58,310 bases of DNA from Nitrospira sp. (GTDB lineage: Bacteria; Nitrospirota; Nitrospiria; SBBL01; JAADHI01): contig JALUVJ010000053.1 of the NCBI GenBank assembly GCA_027020665.1, positions 1 to 58,310 of the forward strand, written 5' to 3'. Shown in pieces: positions 16,466-24,705 of the stretch. Position 1 is the first letter of the stretch; each line of letters begins with the position of its first letter. A program made the translations under genes and the position numbers. Under the pieces are notes generated by a model that saw only the letters and a list, made by a program, of their open reading frames with translations, had not been told where the DNA came from and searched no databases.

Positions 16466-16494
16466 TTATAATACGCCGTCTTATGGAAAGTCAA
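16466..16494 (-). promoter_or_regulatory. Sigma-70-type promoter of rpsT
   Basis: On the minus strand TTGACT (16489-16494) and TTATAA (16466-16471) are separated by 17 bp. This gives a leader of about 25 nt before the TTG start. The -35 box overlaps the first codons of the divergent murJ, so the two genes may influence each other. Confidence 0.6.
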
Positions 16495-18087
16495 GAAAAA
16501 AGGCTTAATCAGAAAGAAGATCCCGAAGGGCACATTGCGGCTTCTGCCGGACTTGTCGCCACCGGCACTTTTTTTAGCCGCATTTTGGGTTTTATCCGGG
16601 ACATGATTCTGGCCGGGGCCTTCGGTGCCTCAACAGCCGCCGATGCTTTTTATGTCGCGTTCCGAATCCCGAATTTCCTTCGGGAATTGTTTGCGGAAGG
16701 CTCAATGTCTGCGGCATTTGTGCCTGTTTTTTCAGAATATCTGAGCGTAAAAGGCAAAGAGGAAGCTAAAAAACTGGCGCGGGCGACCTTTACCTTGCTC
16801 GCCTTGATTACCTCAGCCGTTGTCGTGCTGGGCATTATTTTTTCGCCGCAGATCATTAGCGTAATCGCACGGGGGTTTTTGGGCGACCCGGAAAAATTCC
16901 ATCTGACAAGCGTGCTGACACGGATCATGTTTCCCTTTTTGCTTTTTATTGCCTGCTCCGCATGGGTCATGGGGATCTTAAACAGCATACGCCGTTTTGG
17001 TCTCCCCGCATTTTCATCTGCGGTTTACAACCTCGTCAATATCGCAACGTTTCTACTTTTAGCCCCCAATTTTCAAGAACCGGTCTTCGCTGCGGCGATT
17101 GCAGTGACGCTGGGTGGTTTCGCGCAGTTTTTGATGCAATGGCCTGCTTTGCACCGGGAAGGGTTTTCCATTGCTTTTTTAAGACCGATCTTGCCGATTC
17201 ATGCAGGCGTCGTAAAAATGGGGCGGCTCATTTTGCCAACGATTTTGGGACTTTCCGTGACACAGGTCAATCTCCTGGTGAATACTTTCTTGGCCTCGTT
17301 TCTTCCGCTAGGCAGCGTGAGTTATCTCTATTACGGGATGCGGCTCATCCATTTTCCATTGGGCATCTTTGCGGTCGCACTTTCGACCGCCCTGCTGCCC
17401 ACGCTTTCAACACAGGCGGCAAAACAGGATTTTGCCGCACTCGGCCGCTCCTTTTCTTTTGGACTTCGCCTCGTATTTTTTATCACTTTTCCCGCACTCT
17501 TTGGTTTGATTTTGTTCCGAGTGCCGATCATCGAGGCCCTTTTTGAACGCGGAGCTTTTGACCATGCCGCAACCTTGGGCACGGCCGATGCCCTCTTTTT
17601 TTACGCCCTGGGGCTCTGGGCTTTTGCAGGCATCCGTATTGTGGTGCCGGTTTTTTATGCGATGCAGGATACGAAGACCCCGGTCAAAATCGGTGTCTTC
17701 GCGATGTTGCTCAATGTTGTGCTCAACCTGCTTTTGATGGGGCCCATGCAACATCGCGGGCTTGCACTCGCAACCTCGCTCGCTGCAATGTTTAACTTCC
17801 TGTCTCTCCTGTTCGTTTCGAAGCGGAGGATTCATTGGTCGGATGGGAAGCGGATTATGCATTCACATTTTAAGGTCATCCTGTCTTCACTCATCATGTT
17901 GCTTCCGGCGTACTGGATTTTACAGCAGGCTCAGTCGCAAGCGGATTCAGGCTGGGCAATGAAAACAACATCGCTCGGCATCGCAATTGCGATCAGTGTG
18001 GCGGGATATTTTATTTTACAGCACTTGCTTAAAAGCGAGGAGTTACAGTTTTTAAGGGAATTGATTCAAAAACGGCTTAAACGATAA
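16483..18087 (+). CDS. murJ: Lipid II flippase MurJ (MviN)
   Basis: A 534-residue integral membrane protein with about 14 hydrophobic segments, the normal MurJ size. Family motifs include GTFFSRILGFIRDMILAGAF near residues 28-47, ADAFYVAFRIPNFLRELFAEG near residues 52-72, SAAFVPVFSEYL and the later GAFDHAATLGTADALFFYALG. MurJ moves lipid-linked peptidoglycan precursors across the inner membrane. The ATG has no Shine-Dalgarno. A TATAAT (16467-16472) 10 bp before it would give an almost leaderless mRNA, though no -35 box is visible. It ends 5 bp from the convergent lpxC. Confidence 0.96.
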   Translation: MESQEKRLNQKEDPEGHIAASAGLVATGTFFSRILGFIRDMILAGAFGASTAADAFYVAFRIPNFLRELFAEGSMSAAFVPVFSEYLSVKGKEEAKKLARATFTLLALITSAVVVLGIIFSPQIISVIARGFLGDPEKFHLTSVLTRIMFPFLLFIACSAWVMGILNSIRRFGLPAFSSAVYNLVNIATFLLLAPNFQEPVFAAAIAVTLGGFAQFLMQWPALHREGFSIAFLRPILPIHAGVVKMGRLILPTILGLSVTQVNLLVNTFLASFLPLGSVSYLYYGMRLIHFPLGIFAVALSTALLPTLSTQAAKQDFAALGRSFSFGLRLVFFITFPALFGLILFRVPIIEALFERGAFDHAATLGTADALFFYALGLWAFAGIRIVVPVFYAMQDTKTPVKIGVFAMLLNVVLNLLLMGPMQHRGLALATSLAAMFNFLSLLFVSKRRIHWSDGKRIMHSHFKVILSSLIMLLPAYWILQQAQSQADSGWAMKTTSLGIAIAISVAGYFILQHLLKSEELQFLRELIQKRLKR

Positions 18088-18100
18088 AAAGGTTAAGCCG
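18073..18100. terminator. Inverted repeat shared by the convergent murJ and lpxC ends
   Basis: CGGCTTAA (18073-18080) and TTAAGCCG (18093-18100) form an 8-bp stem around a 12-nt loop. It covers the stop codons of both convergent genes. There is no long T-run, so a bidirectional attenuating role is only a suggestion. Confidence 0.4.
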
Positions 18101-19019
18101 TAAGTTGCAAGGCCACCTGATAAGGCGGCTGACAGAGCATCGACGCAGAATCATCCACAGGCCTATCCACGATACGCCAAGCCTTTTTATTTTCCACAAT
18201 CGTTTTGACAAGCTGCGCATGCAAGTTGTGTCCGGAGCAATGTGCTTCAATCCGACCCAAAACGGGTTTTCCGAGCATGACAAAATCACCGATGAGATCC
18301 AGGACTTTGTGCCGGACAAATTCATCCGAATAACGCAGGCCGTTCTCATTGAGGATTTCATCTGTCCCAACCACAATGGTATTGTCTAACGATCCGCCCA
18401 AAGCAAGCCCTTTTGCCTTCAAAGAGGTGTAATCCTTCAAAAACCCAAAGGTTCTTGCGGATGACAATTCTCCAATAAAGGCGCTCCGGCTATGCCAGTA
18501 ACGGTAGGATTGTTTTGCAATCAGGGGGTGATCGAAGTCAATATGGCAGGCAACCTCAAAGGCGGAACCGGGATAAATACTAACAGACTTGCCATTTTCC
18601 GAAACCGTCACCGGCTTCAGAATTTCGATGAAAGCACGTTTTTTGTTTTGCTCGATCCACCCTGCCTTTTGAAGCAGTGAAACAAAGGGAAAGGCGCTGC
18701 CGTCAAGCGCGGGGACTTCAGGCCCGTCTAGTTCAATCAAAAGATTGTCGATTTCCAAGGCGGAAACCGCAGCGAGCAAATGCTCGACCGTTTGCACGGT
18801 TGCGCCCTTTGCTTCGAGAACGGTTGCAAAGTTTGAAGGAAGAACATGGTCGGCGCTTGCAGGAATGTGAATCCCCCCCAGGTCCTTGCGCACAAAAACG
18901 ATTCCTTGCCCCTTCTCTGCCGGGATCAAGCGTAATTGGATTTGTTTACCCGTATGAAGACCGACCCCGCTGCAAGCAACCGTTTTCTGAATTGTTTTTT
19001 CCAACATCACCCCGACCAT
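18093..19019 (-). CDS. lpxC: UDP-3-O-acyl-N-acetylglucosamine deacetylase
   Basis: A 308-residue zinc amidase that performs the committed step of lipid A synthesis. It starts near MLEKTIQKTVACSGVGLHTG and contains VQTVEHLLAAVSALEIDNLL (first zinc His), GPEVPALDGSA, SARTFGF, VRHKVLDLIGDFVMLGKP and HCSGHNLHAQLV (catalytic region). The ATG at 19019 is preceded by AGGGAAAG. An in-frame ATG at 19109 would add about 30 residues not usual in the family, and the ATG at 19007 has a poorer ribosome site. Unlike some lineages it is not fused to FabZ. It proves an LPS-type outer membrane. Confidence 0.96.
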   Translation of the reverse strand: MVGVMLEKTIQKTVACSGVGLHTGKQIQLRLIPAEKGQGIVFVRKDLGGIHIPASADHVLPSNFATVLEAKGATVQTVEHLLAAVSALEIDNLLIELDGPEVPALDGSAFPFVSLLQKAGWIEQNKKRAFIEILKPVTVSENGKSVSIYPGSAFEVACHIDFDHPLIAKQSYRYWHSRSAFIGELSSARTFGFLKDYTSLKAKGLALGGSLDNTIVVGTDEILNENGLRYSDEFVRHKVLDLIGDFVMLGKPVLGRIEAHCSGHNLHAQLVKTIVENKKAWRIVDRPVDDSASMLCQPPYQVALQLTA

Positions 19020-19285
19020 TTCTTTCCCTTCAATCATTTGAAACGATATATATGCCTCGTTGCTCTTTGTTGTAAGCAATCGGCATGCCAAAAATAAATA
19101 TGGAGACAAAAATGAAAATGTTGATATTTATCAGCAGCTTAAATCATATCACTTGAAGCTTAATTTTAATATTTAACGGGTTGTTGTAAAAAAAATACAT
19201 GTAAAAAAACGACCTGTTGTATTTAGGCAACAATTTATTGGTCAATCAAGGAATGTGTCGTTGGACTGAAAGGAAATTAAAGAAG

Positions 19286-19358
19286 TGAGCCGCCTCGGGA
19301 TCGAACCGAGGACACTCGCCTTAAAAGGGCGATGCTCTACCAACTGAGCTAGCGGCTC
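19286..19358 (-). tRNA. tRNA-Lys (anticodon TTT)
   Basis: The minus strand folds into a 73-nt cloverleaf. The acceptor is GAGCCGC/GCGGCTC, the D arm GCTC-AGTTGGTA-GAGC, the anticodon arm TCGCC-CTTTTAA-GGCGA (anticodon TTT at 19323-19325), and the T arm CTCGG-TTCGATC-CCGAG, with discriminator A at 19286. The 3' CCA is not encoded. A weak hairpin (19215-19232) followed by a T-run on the minus strand may end the transcript. Confidence 0.98.
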
Positions 19359-19380
19359 TTCTTAAAAAATCGAAGAGGTC

Positions 19381-19409
19381 TTCTATCATGATCCTGATTA
19401 AACTGTCAA
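19381..19409 (-). promoter_or_regulatory. Candidate promoter of tRNA-Lys
   Basis: On the minus strand a perfect TTGACA (19404-19409) is followed 17 bp later by ATAGAA (19381-19386). This would start transcription about 16 nt before the mature tRNA. The -10 box is a poor match. Confidence 0.45.
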
Positions 19410-19634
19410 CTTCGTTTTCGGCGCCCCCCAATCAATCGCTTATTTTAGGCCGGAAGCAATTAAAGTCCGCTGAAACAGGTGTTGAAGCAAGCCGAAACAA
19501 CAAACGATTGATAAGGGATGGCGCACCCGACGGATGAATACGATCTGTCCCTCTTCTACACCCTGGCACAGCGGGCTGCGGGGGAAAAAGTGTGCTATTT
19601 TACTATCTTCATCCGCCGACACCGAAATCCTTTC

Positions 19635-19663
19635 TTGACACCTTCTTACCGGAAAGGTAAAAA
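19635..19663 (+). promoter_or_regulatory. Promoter of the DUF4105 gene
   Basis: TTGACA (19635-19640) and TAAAAA (19658-19663) are separated by 17 bp, predicting a leader of about 44 nt. The spacer holds a small inverted repeat, TTACC-GGAAA-GGTAA, that could act as an operator. Confidence 0.5.
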
Positions 19664-19713
19664 GGCACCTGTTTATTTGAGGTGGCCGGACGATCCGGGC
19701 CAAAACCCGACTC

Positions 19714-20985
19714 TTGAGAACTTGTTTGAAGCTTAAGCAGACTTTCCTTCTTTTTATCTTTTGTATTGCTTTAAGCACGACACGCAATGCGCTGGCACAG
19801 ACACAAAGCTCCAGGCTCGGTCCGAATGCTCAAGTCCTGCTCGCCACCATCGGTCCCGGCGCGCTGATTTGGGAACGATTCGGACACAACGGTCTTTGGA
19901 TTCGCGACCTGGAAAACGGCATCGACCGGGTTTATCATTGGGGCCTGTTTGATTTTAATTCTGAAAACTTCTGGCCGAAGTTTTTGCAGGGCTACATGGA
20001 CTATTCTATCGGCAGCCTCGAATCGCCGCAATTTTTTGCCGCCAACATGGAAAGCGACCGTGACATCTGGCTTCAGGAAATCAACTTGAACGCCGATCAA
20101 AAAAATGCGCTTTTTGATTTTTTAAAAGAGAACGACAGCGAAGGCAAGCGCATCTACCGCTACGACTATTATCTGGACAACTGTTCCACCCGCGTCCGCG
20201 ACGCCCTGGATGATGCGCTCGGCGGCATCATTAAAAAAGCCGGTGCGGAAAAAGGCAGTGGAAAGACTTTCCGTTCAAATACCCGGCGGCTCTTGCAAAA
20301 AATCCCGCTGGCTTACCTTGGCATTCAGCTTGGGCTCGGTCATCCTGCCGATGACGAAATCTCCGTCTGGCAAGACATGTTTACACCGATGGCCCTGAGA
20401 CGCCATCTCAATGAAATCCAATTGCCGAACGGTGCGCCGCTTGTGCTTTCGGACAAATTTATCTTTCATTCCTCTAAAATCAACGAACCGGAGGAAATCA
20501 GATCCTATCTTTCTTTTTATCTGCCCGTCAGTGCATCGCTCGGTGTCTTCTTTGCCTTGCTCGGTTATTTGTGCATTGTGAAACGCAAACTTGCATGTTT
20601 CCTGCTTGCGTTTTTCGGCGGGCTTTGGAGCCTGCTCTCCGGTCTCATCGGAACGATTTTGCTGATTATTTGGTTTTTCACCGAGCATCGCTTCGGACAC
20701 TGGAACGAAAACCTGCTGCAATTTAATCCGCTCTCCCTTGTTTTAGCCGGATATTTTTTTGTGTTCCTGATTCGCGGACGGCCGAGCCTGCTCGGCCGTC
20801 AATTACTCTATGCCGTGGCAGGACTTTCCCTGCTCGGTCTCCTTATGCAAATCATTCCCGTGTTTGATCAGGTGAACGCGGAAATTATCGCGCTTGCACT
20901 GCCCGCGCACCTGGGTCTGCTTTGGGCGATGCGAACTTCCGGTGATCTGCTTCCGGGAAACAGAAAGATACGAAACAACCCGTAA
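19714..20985 (+). CDS. DUF4105 (Lnb N-terminal-like) membrane protein
   Basis: A 423-residue protein of unknown activity. After a signal segment (KQTFLLFIFCIALS, cleavage near NALAQ) comes a periplasmic domain of about 220 residues with the DUF4105 hallmarks. These are WERFGHNGLWIRD near residues 54-66, YHWGLFDFNSENF near 74-86, and YDYYLDNCSTRVRDAL with the conserved DNCSTR, which looks like a cysteine/histidine catalytic arrangement. The C-terminal third has about four or five hydrophobic segments, so the protein is membrane-anchored. The only start is a TTG at 19714, because an in-frame stop lies just upstream and no ATG follows before the signal peptide. The family is linked to a domain of lipoprotein N-acyltransferase Lnb; that role is not proven here. 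Confidence 0.82.
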   Translation: MRTCLKLKQTFLLFIFCIALSTTRNALAQTQSSRLGPNAQVLLATIGPGALIWERFGHNGLWIRDLENGIDRVYHWGLFDFNSENFWPKFLQGYMDYSIGSLESPQFFAANMESDRDIWLQEINLNADQKNALFDFLKENDSEGKRIYRYDYYLDNCSTRVRDALDDALGGIIKKAGAEKGSGKTFRSNTRRLLQKIPLAYLGIQLGLGHPADDEISVWQDMFTPMALRRHLNEIQLPNGAPLVLSDKFIFHSSKINEPEEIRSYLSFYLPVSASLGVFFALLGYLCIVKRKLACFLLAFFGGLWSLLSGLIGTILLIIWFFTEHRFGHWNENLLQFNPLSLVLAGYFFVFLIRGRPSLLGRQLLYAVAGLSLLGLLMQIIPVFDQVNAEIIALALPAHLGLLWAMRTSGDLLPGNRKIRNNP

Positions 20986-21042
20986 AAGATCCGTTATAGC
21001 CGCTTCAGATTTTGTGTAAATGCTTCCTAAACATGACCCGTT

Positions 21043-22095
21043 TTAAGCAACGGTCACTTCTTTGCAGAGATAGACATCCTGAATGGCGTTGAGGAGTTTG
21101 ATGCCTTCTTTCAAGGGTTTTTGGAAGGCTTTGCGTCCTGAAATCAGGCCGGTGCCACCGGCGCGTTTGTTAATGACCGCCGTTTTGACGGCATCCGCAA
21201 GGTCATTCTCTCCCGACGCGCCGCCCGAATTGATGAGTCCGGCGCGTCCCATGTAGCAATTGGCCAATTGGTAACGGGTTAAATCGATGGGGTGATCGGA
21301 GCTGAGTTCGCTGTAAACCTTGTCGTGAGTTTTTCCAAACTTGAGCGCCTTAAATCCCCCATTGCCCTCCGGGAGTTTCTGTTTGATGATGTCCGCGCCG
21401 AGGGTCACACCGAGATGATTGGCCTGGCCTGTCAAATCGGCGGCGGTATGGTAATCGGCCTCGGGGGTTTTAAAGGCGCTATTGCGCAGATAACACCACA
21501 AAACCGTAAACAGGCCCAAGTCATGTGCGTGTTTAAATGCGGCGGAGACTTCTTGAATCTGGCGTTTGGATTCTGCTGAGCCAAAATAAATCGTCGCCCC
21601 CACACCCGCAGCCCCCATGTCAAAAGCCTGCTGAATGCTTGCAAAACGGATTTGGTCATAGCCGTTGGGGTAAGAGAGAAACTCGTTATGATTGAATTTT
21701 AAAATAAAAGGAATTTTGTGCGCATATTTTCTTGAAATCGCGCCCAAGACACCCAGGGTGGAGGCGACGGCATTACACCCGCCTTCCATCGCTAATTCAA
21801 TAATGCCTTCCGGATCAAAGCAAACGGGATTCGGCGCAAAGGATGCGCCTGCGGAATGTTCAATGCCCTGATCGACGGGCAATATGGAAACATAACCTGT
21901 ACCGGCCAAACGCCCGTGATTAAAAAGGCGGGAAAGATTACACAAGACGCCCACAGGACGATCCGAGGGCACAACACATTCATCCACAAAATTCGGACCC
22001 GGCAAATGCAGTTGTGTTTTTGAAATGGTTTTACATTCATGCCCGAGCAAGTCCTCCGCTTCGTCTGCGAGTAAGTGTTCTATTTGTGCGCGCAT
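21043..22095 (-). CDS. fbaB: Fructose-bisphosphate aldolase class I (DhnA/FbaB type)
   Basis: A 350-residue Schiff-base aldolase matching the 350 residues of E. coli FbaB. It interconverts fructose-1,6-bisphosphate with dihydroxyacetone phosphate and glyceraldehyde-3-phosphate in glycolysis or gluconeogenesis. Visible motifs are [20 protein letters not shown] near residue 71, [15 protein letters not shown], the likely Schiff-base segment [34 protein letters not shown] and [19 protein letters not shown] (phosphate binding). The ATG follows AAGGGGAC. The gene is monocistronic and convergent with the DUF4105 gene. In an autotroph it would work in the gluconeogenic direction. Confidence 0.95.
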   Translation of the reverse strand: MRAQIEHLLADEAEDLLGHECKTISKTQLHLPGPNFVDECVVPSDRPVGVLCNLSRLFNHGRLAGTGYVSILPVDQGIEHSAGASFAPNPVCFDPEGIIELAMEGGCNAVASTLGVLGAISRKYAHKIPFILKFNHNEFLSYPNGYDQIRFASIQQAFDMGAAGVGATIYFGSAESKRQIQEVSAAFKHAHDLGLFTVLWCYLRNSAFKTPEADYHTAADLTGQANHLGVTLGADIIKQKLPEGNGGFKALKFGKTHDKVYSELSSDHPIDLTRYQLANCYMGRAGLINSGGASGENDLADAVKTAVINKRAGGTGLISGRKAFQKPLKEGIKLLNAIQDVYLCKEVTVA

Positions 22096-22223
22096 GGTCT
22101 TTGTCCCCTTTCATCCGCTGGTTTTTAGATTGATTCGTCCGGTCGCGAAGATTGCACGATTTAATTGCCACATATAGTATAAGATAAAACCGCCGCTTGC
22201 AATAGCATCAAAGGAGTTGCTGA

Positions 22224-23039
22224 ATGCATCAAAGCCCTTGGCGGCTGATTGTGGATGCGCCACAATCAGCCGCCCGCAATATGGCCATCGATGAAGCGAT
22301 CGCCATCGCTTTTTCGGAAGGAAAAGCCCCGGCCACGCTGCGATTATATTCTTGGGCAACCCCGAGTTTTTCCATCGGAGCGTTTCAAAAACTTGAATCC
22401 GATTACATTGCTTTACTTGAGGCACAAGAGATTGACCTTGTTCGCCGCATGACGGGCGGCCGGGGCATTTTACACGATGACGAATTGACTTACAGCGTAG
22501 TTGCAGGCACAGCCCATGCGTTATTTTCGGGCGGAATTCAGGGCACATTTCAATCGATTGCCGGGGGACTCTTAAACGGACTGAAAGCGGTCGGTGTCGA
22601 GGCGGCGGTTCATGCCCCGGTGCGAAGCGGGCGCCCGGCACGAAAAAATCGACTCTGTTTTGATGCGGTGTCCGTCTATGAAATTACCGCGCGGGGGAAA
22701 AAATTGATCGGCAGCGCGCAGCGGCGCTGGAAAAACCATTTTCTCCAGCACGGTTCATTGGTGCTCAAAAAAAGCAATCTTGGAACCCCCTGTTCGCAGG
22801 GCCTTCCCCTCAACCTCGTTTCCGAGCATCAAATCACTTTATTTGAACTGATGAACCGCGATCCAAGGCATGATGTCTTGTGCCAAGCCCTTAAAACCGG
22901 TTTTGAAAATGCGCTCTCCATTACCTTCAAGGCGGGGGGGCTTTCCCGTGATGAAGAAAACCGGGTGCAGGAATGCCTTCAAAAAAAATACGGCCGGCGT
23001 CTTTGGAATGTGTGCCGAGATCAGACGGCGATGCCCTGA
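22224..23039 (+). CDS. Lipoate-protein ligase A-family octanoyltransferase, LipM-like
   Basis: A 271-residue BPL/LplA/LipB-family acyltransferase. Motifs are RNMAIDEAIA (residues 18-27), RLYSWATPSFSIGAFQ (40-55), RRMTGGRGILHDDELTYSVV (74-93) and CFDAVSVYEITARGKKLIGS (145-164). Cys145 falls where LipM has its acyl-thioester Cys and Lys160 is the conserved lysine. This favours an octanoyl-ACP:protein transferase over an ATP-dependent lipoate ligase. The ATG follows AAAGGAG. The product would supply lipoyl groups for glycine cleavage or 2-oxoacid dehydrogenase proteins. Its stop is directly abutted (no gap) by the convergent 23040-23645 gene. Confidence 0.87.
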   Translation: MHQSPWRLIVDAPQSAARNMAIDEAIAIAFSEGKAPATLRLYSWATPSFSIGAFQKLESDYIALLEAQEIDLVRRMTGGRGILHDDELTYSVVAGTAHALFSGGIQGTFQSIAGGLLNGLKAVGVEAAVHAPVRSGRPARKNRLCFDAVSVYEITARGKKLIGSAQRRWKNHFLQHGSLVLKKSNLGTPCSQGLPLNLVSEHQITLFELMNRDPRHDVLCQALKTGFENALSITFKAGGLSRDEENRVQECLQKKYGRRLWNVCRDQTAMP

Positions 23040-23645
23040 TTATTTCGGCAATGAGGCGCAAAATGCCTTGTATTCGTCGATGCATTTTGCATCGGCGTTG
23101 GGGCAGACCATGCCCACGACTTTGATCATGCAATCCTCCGGGCCGGTCATATTCGGGGGGAGCTTTTTGCTTGTGACGAGCGGCGGCGGATCTTCGTTTA
23201 AGGGGGCTTTTCCTTCGTGCTGAATGGACCCGATGCGCAGTTGTTCTCCATCTCCTCCGACGGCCTTCACGGCAGTGCCGGTGTCGAGTTCGGGCAAGCG
23301 TTCAGGATCAGGAGGCTCATTTAGCTCAGAAGGCTGATTGTGAAAGGCATGCGGGTTTAAACCGCCCCCTCTTTTCTCTTTTCCGCCGCTTTCCGTTTTG
23401 GGTTCGGACGGGAAAAGCCCCAGGGCCTGTTGACGGGGGAGAGGCCCCTCCGTACCCGGCAGCGCAAGCAGTTGGATGTCGAATTCTTTTTGCATGCCGT
23501 AGTTTTTGGGCGCCTTATCGAAGCGGATGAGTAAGAAGGGGTTGCCGAAAAAAACAAAAAACGCGGCATAATGCAAGACGATGGAATAAAAAAGCACACG
23601 GGTAAGCGGGTCATCATTTGAAGCATGATTACTGAGGAAAGTCAT
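23040..23645 (-). CDS. Hypothetical single-pass membrane protein, TonB/TolA-like N-terminus, Cys-rich end
   Basis: A 201-residue protein I cannot assign. One hydrophobic segment (about residues 17-40, LFYSIVLHYAAFFVFFGNPF) is followed by KEFDIQLLALPG, which resembles the N-terminus of TonB/TolA-type proteins. Next comes a long Pro/Gly/Glu-rich low-complexity stretch (about 65-165). The usual C-terminal TonB fold is absent. Instead the last 30 residues hold four cysteines (172, 181, 188, 196) suited to disulfides or metal binding. The ribosome site is weak. It lies downstream of accA with a 70-bp gap and ends exactly where lipM ends on the other strand. Confidence 0.65.
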   Translation of the reverse strand: MTFLSNHASNDDPLTRVLFYSIVLHYAAFFVFFGNPFLLIRFDKAPKNYGMQKEFDIQLLALPGTEGPLPRQQALGLFPSEPKTESGGKEKRGGGLNPHAFHNQPSELNEPPDPERLPELDTGTAVKAVGGDGEQLRIGSIQHEGKAPLNEDPPPLVTSKKLPPNMTGPEDCMIKVVGMVCPNADAKCIDEYKAFCASLPK

Positions 23646-23716
23646 GAAATCCGCTTTGAACCCCCGGCTAAAACGGCAGAAGACACCGTTATGCTTATTG
23701 CCCCTTATTATGAGGT

Positions 23717-24685
23717 TTATGATTCGGGCGGTATTTCGCCAAAGGCGCCGATTTTTCTCAAGCGGGCATAACGTTGTTTGACACGTTCTTCCGGAGGGAT
23801 CAATTCAAGCGCACTCAACTGCTTGCAGATCGTCCGTGAAACCGATTCCGCGATTTTTTGCGGATCACAATGTGCGCCGCCGACGGGCTCCGAAATCACG
23901 TGTTCAATCACCTTTAAGTCCAGCAAATCCTTTGCCGTCATGCGCAGGCTTTCAGCCGCTTCGGCATTTTTTGCCGGATCATCCCACAAAATGGCCGCAC
24001 AGCCCTCCGGTGAAATAACAGAATAGATTGAATATTCCAACATGAGCATTTGATCGGCCACCGAGATCGCAAGCGCACCGCCGCTGCCGCCTTCCCCAAT
24101 GACGACAGAAATAATCGGCACCTGCAATTGAGACATCACCATTAAATTTTTTGCGATGGCTTCCGATTGCCCGCGTTCTTCGGCCTCGACCCCCGGATAG
24201 GCGCCCGGTGTATCCACAAAGGTGATGACGGGTTTGTTGAATTTTTCGGCCAATTGCATGACGCGCAATGCCTTGCGATAGCCTTCCGGATGCGGCATGC
24301 CGAAGTTGTGCGCAATGCGGTCCTTGACGCCTTTGCCTTTTTCATGGCCGATGACGATGACCGAACGGCCTTCGAGACGGGCCAGACCTGCGATGATAGA
24401 CTTGTCGTCACCGTAAAGCCGGTCGCCGTGAAGCTCGGTAAATTCCTCAAACACCATTTTCAGGTAGTCCGAGGTGCCGGGGCGTGCGGGATGCCGCGCC
24501 AATTGCGTGATTTGCCAGGGCGTCAGCTTCGCGTAAATTTCGCGTTGAAGCTCCGCCATTTTTTTCCGAAGCTTCGGAATTTCATCCAGTACCTTGGGGT
24601 TTGTTTTGCCCAGGTCTTTGAGTTGATTAATCCTGTCCTGGATCTTGACCAGGGGTTTTTCAAAATCGAGTTGCTCTTTCATCAT
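23717..24685 (-). CDS. accA: Acetyl-CoA carboxylase carboxyltransferase alpha subunit
   Basis: A 322-residue carboxyltransferase alpha subunit, the usual size. It has the AccA start LDFEKPLVKIQDRINQLKDL, the segment TPWQITQLARHPARPGTSDY, FGMPHPEGYRKALRVMQLAE, the CoA/carboxybiotin site FVDTPGAYPGVEAEERGQSE and the glycine-rich VVIGEGGSGGALAI. With AccD it transfers carboxyl from biotin to acetyl-CoA, giving malonyl-CoA for fatty-acid synthesis. It begins 20 bp after dnaE and is co-transcribed with it. The dnaE-accA pairing is widespread in bacteria. Confidence 0.97.
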   Translation of the reverse strand: MMKEQLDFEKPLVKIQDRINQLKDLGKTNPKVLDEIPKLRKKMAELQREIYAKLTPWQITQLARHPARPGTSDYLKMVFEEFTELHGDRLYGDDKSIIAGLARLEGRSVIVIGHEKGKGVKDRIAHNFGMPHPEGYRKALRVMQLAEKFNKPVITFVDTPGAYPGVEAEERGQSEAIAKNLMVMSQLQVPIISVVIGEGGSGGALAISVADQMLMLEYSIYSVISPEGCAAILWDDPAKNAEAAESLRMTAKDLLDLKVIEHVISEPVGGAHCDPQKIAESVSRTICKQLSALELIPPEERVKQRYARLRKIGAFGEIPPES

Positions 24686-24705
24686 GACCTCGAAATCGCT
24701 CCTGT

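Larger units (their letters stand above)
19359..19713. other. 355-bp intergenic region between tRNA-Lys and the DUF4105 gene
   Basis: It holds the tRNA-Lys promoter on the minus strand at the left end and a good plus-strand promoter (19635-19663) for the downstream gene at the right end. The middle 200 bp contain only short open frames on both strands with no family features or ribosome sites. I see nothing else in it. Confidence 0.5.

Noticed and set aside
19440-19787. Short frames on both strands upstream of the DUF4105 gene
   Set aside because: They overlap each other and the promoter at 19635-19663, lack ribosome sites and show no conserved-looking segments.
23625-23771. 48-residue plus-strand frame between lipM and dnaE-accA
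   Set aside because: It overlaps the ends of the 201-residue gene and accA, has no ribosome site and reads as antisense of accA at its end.
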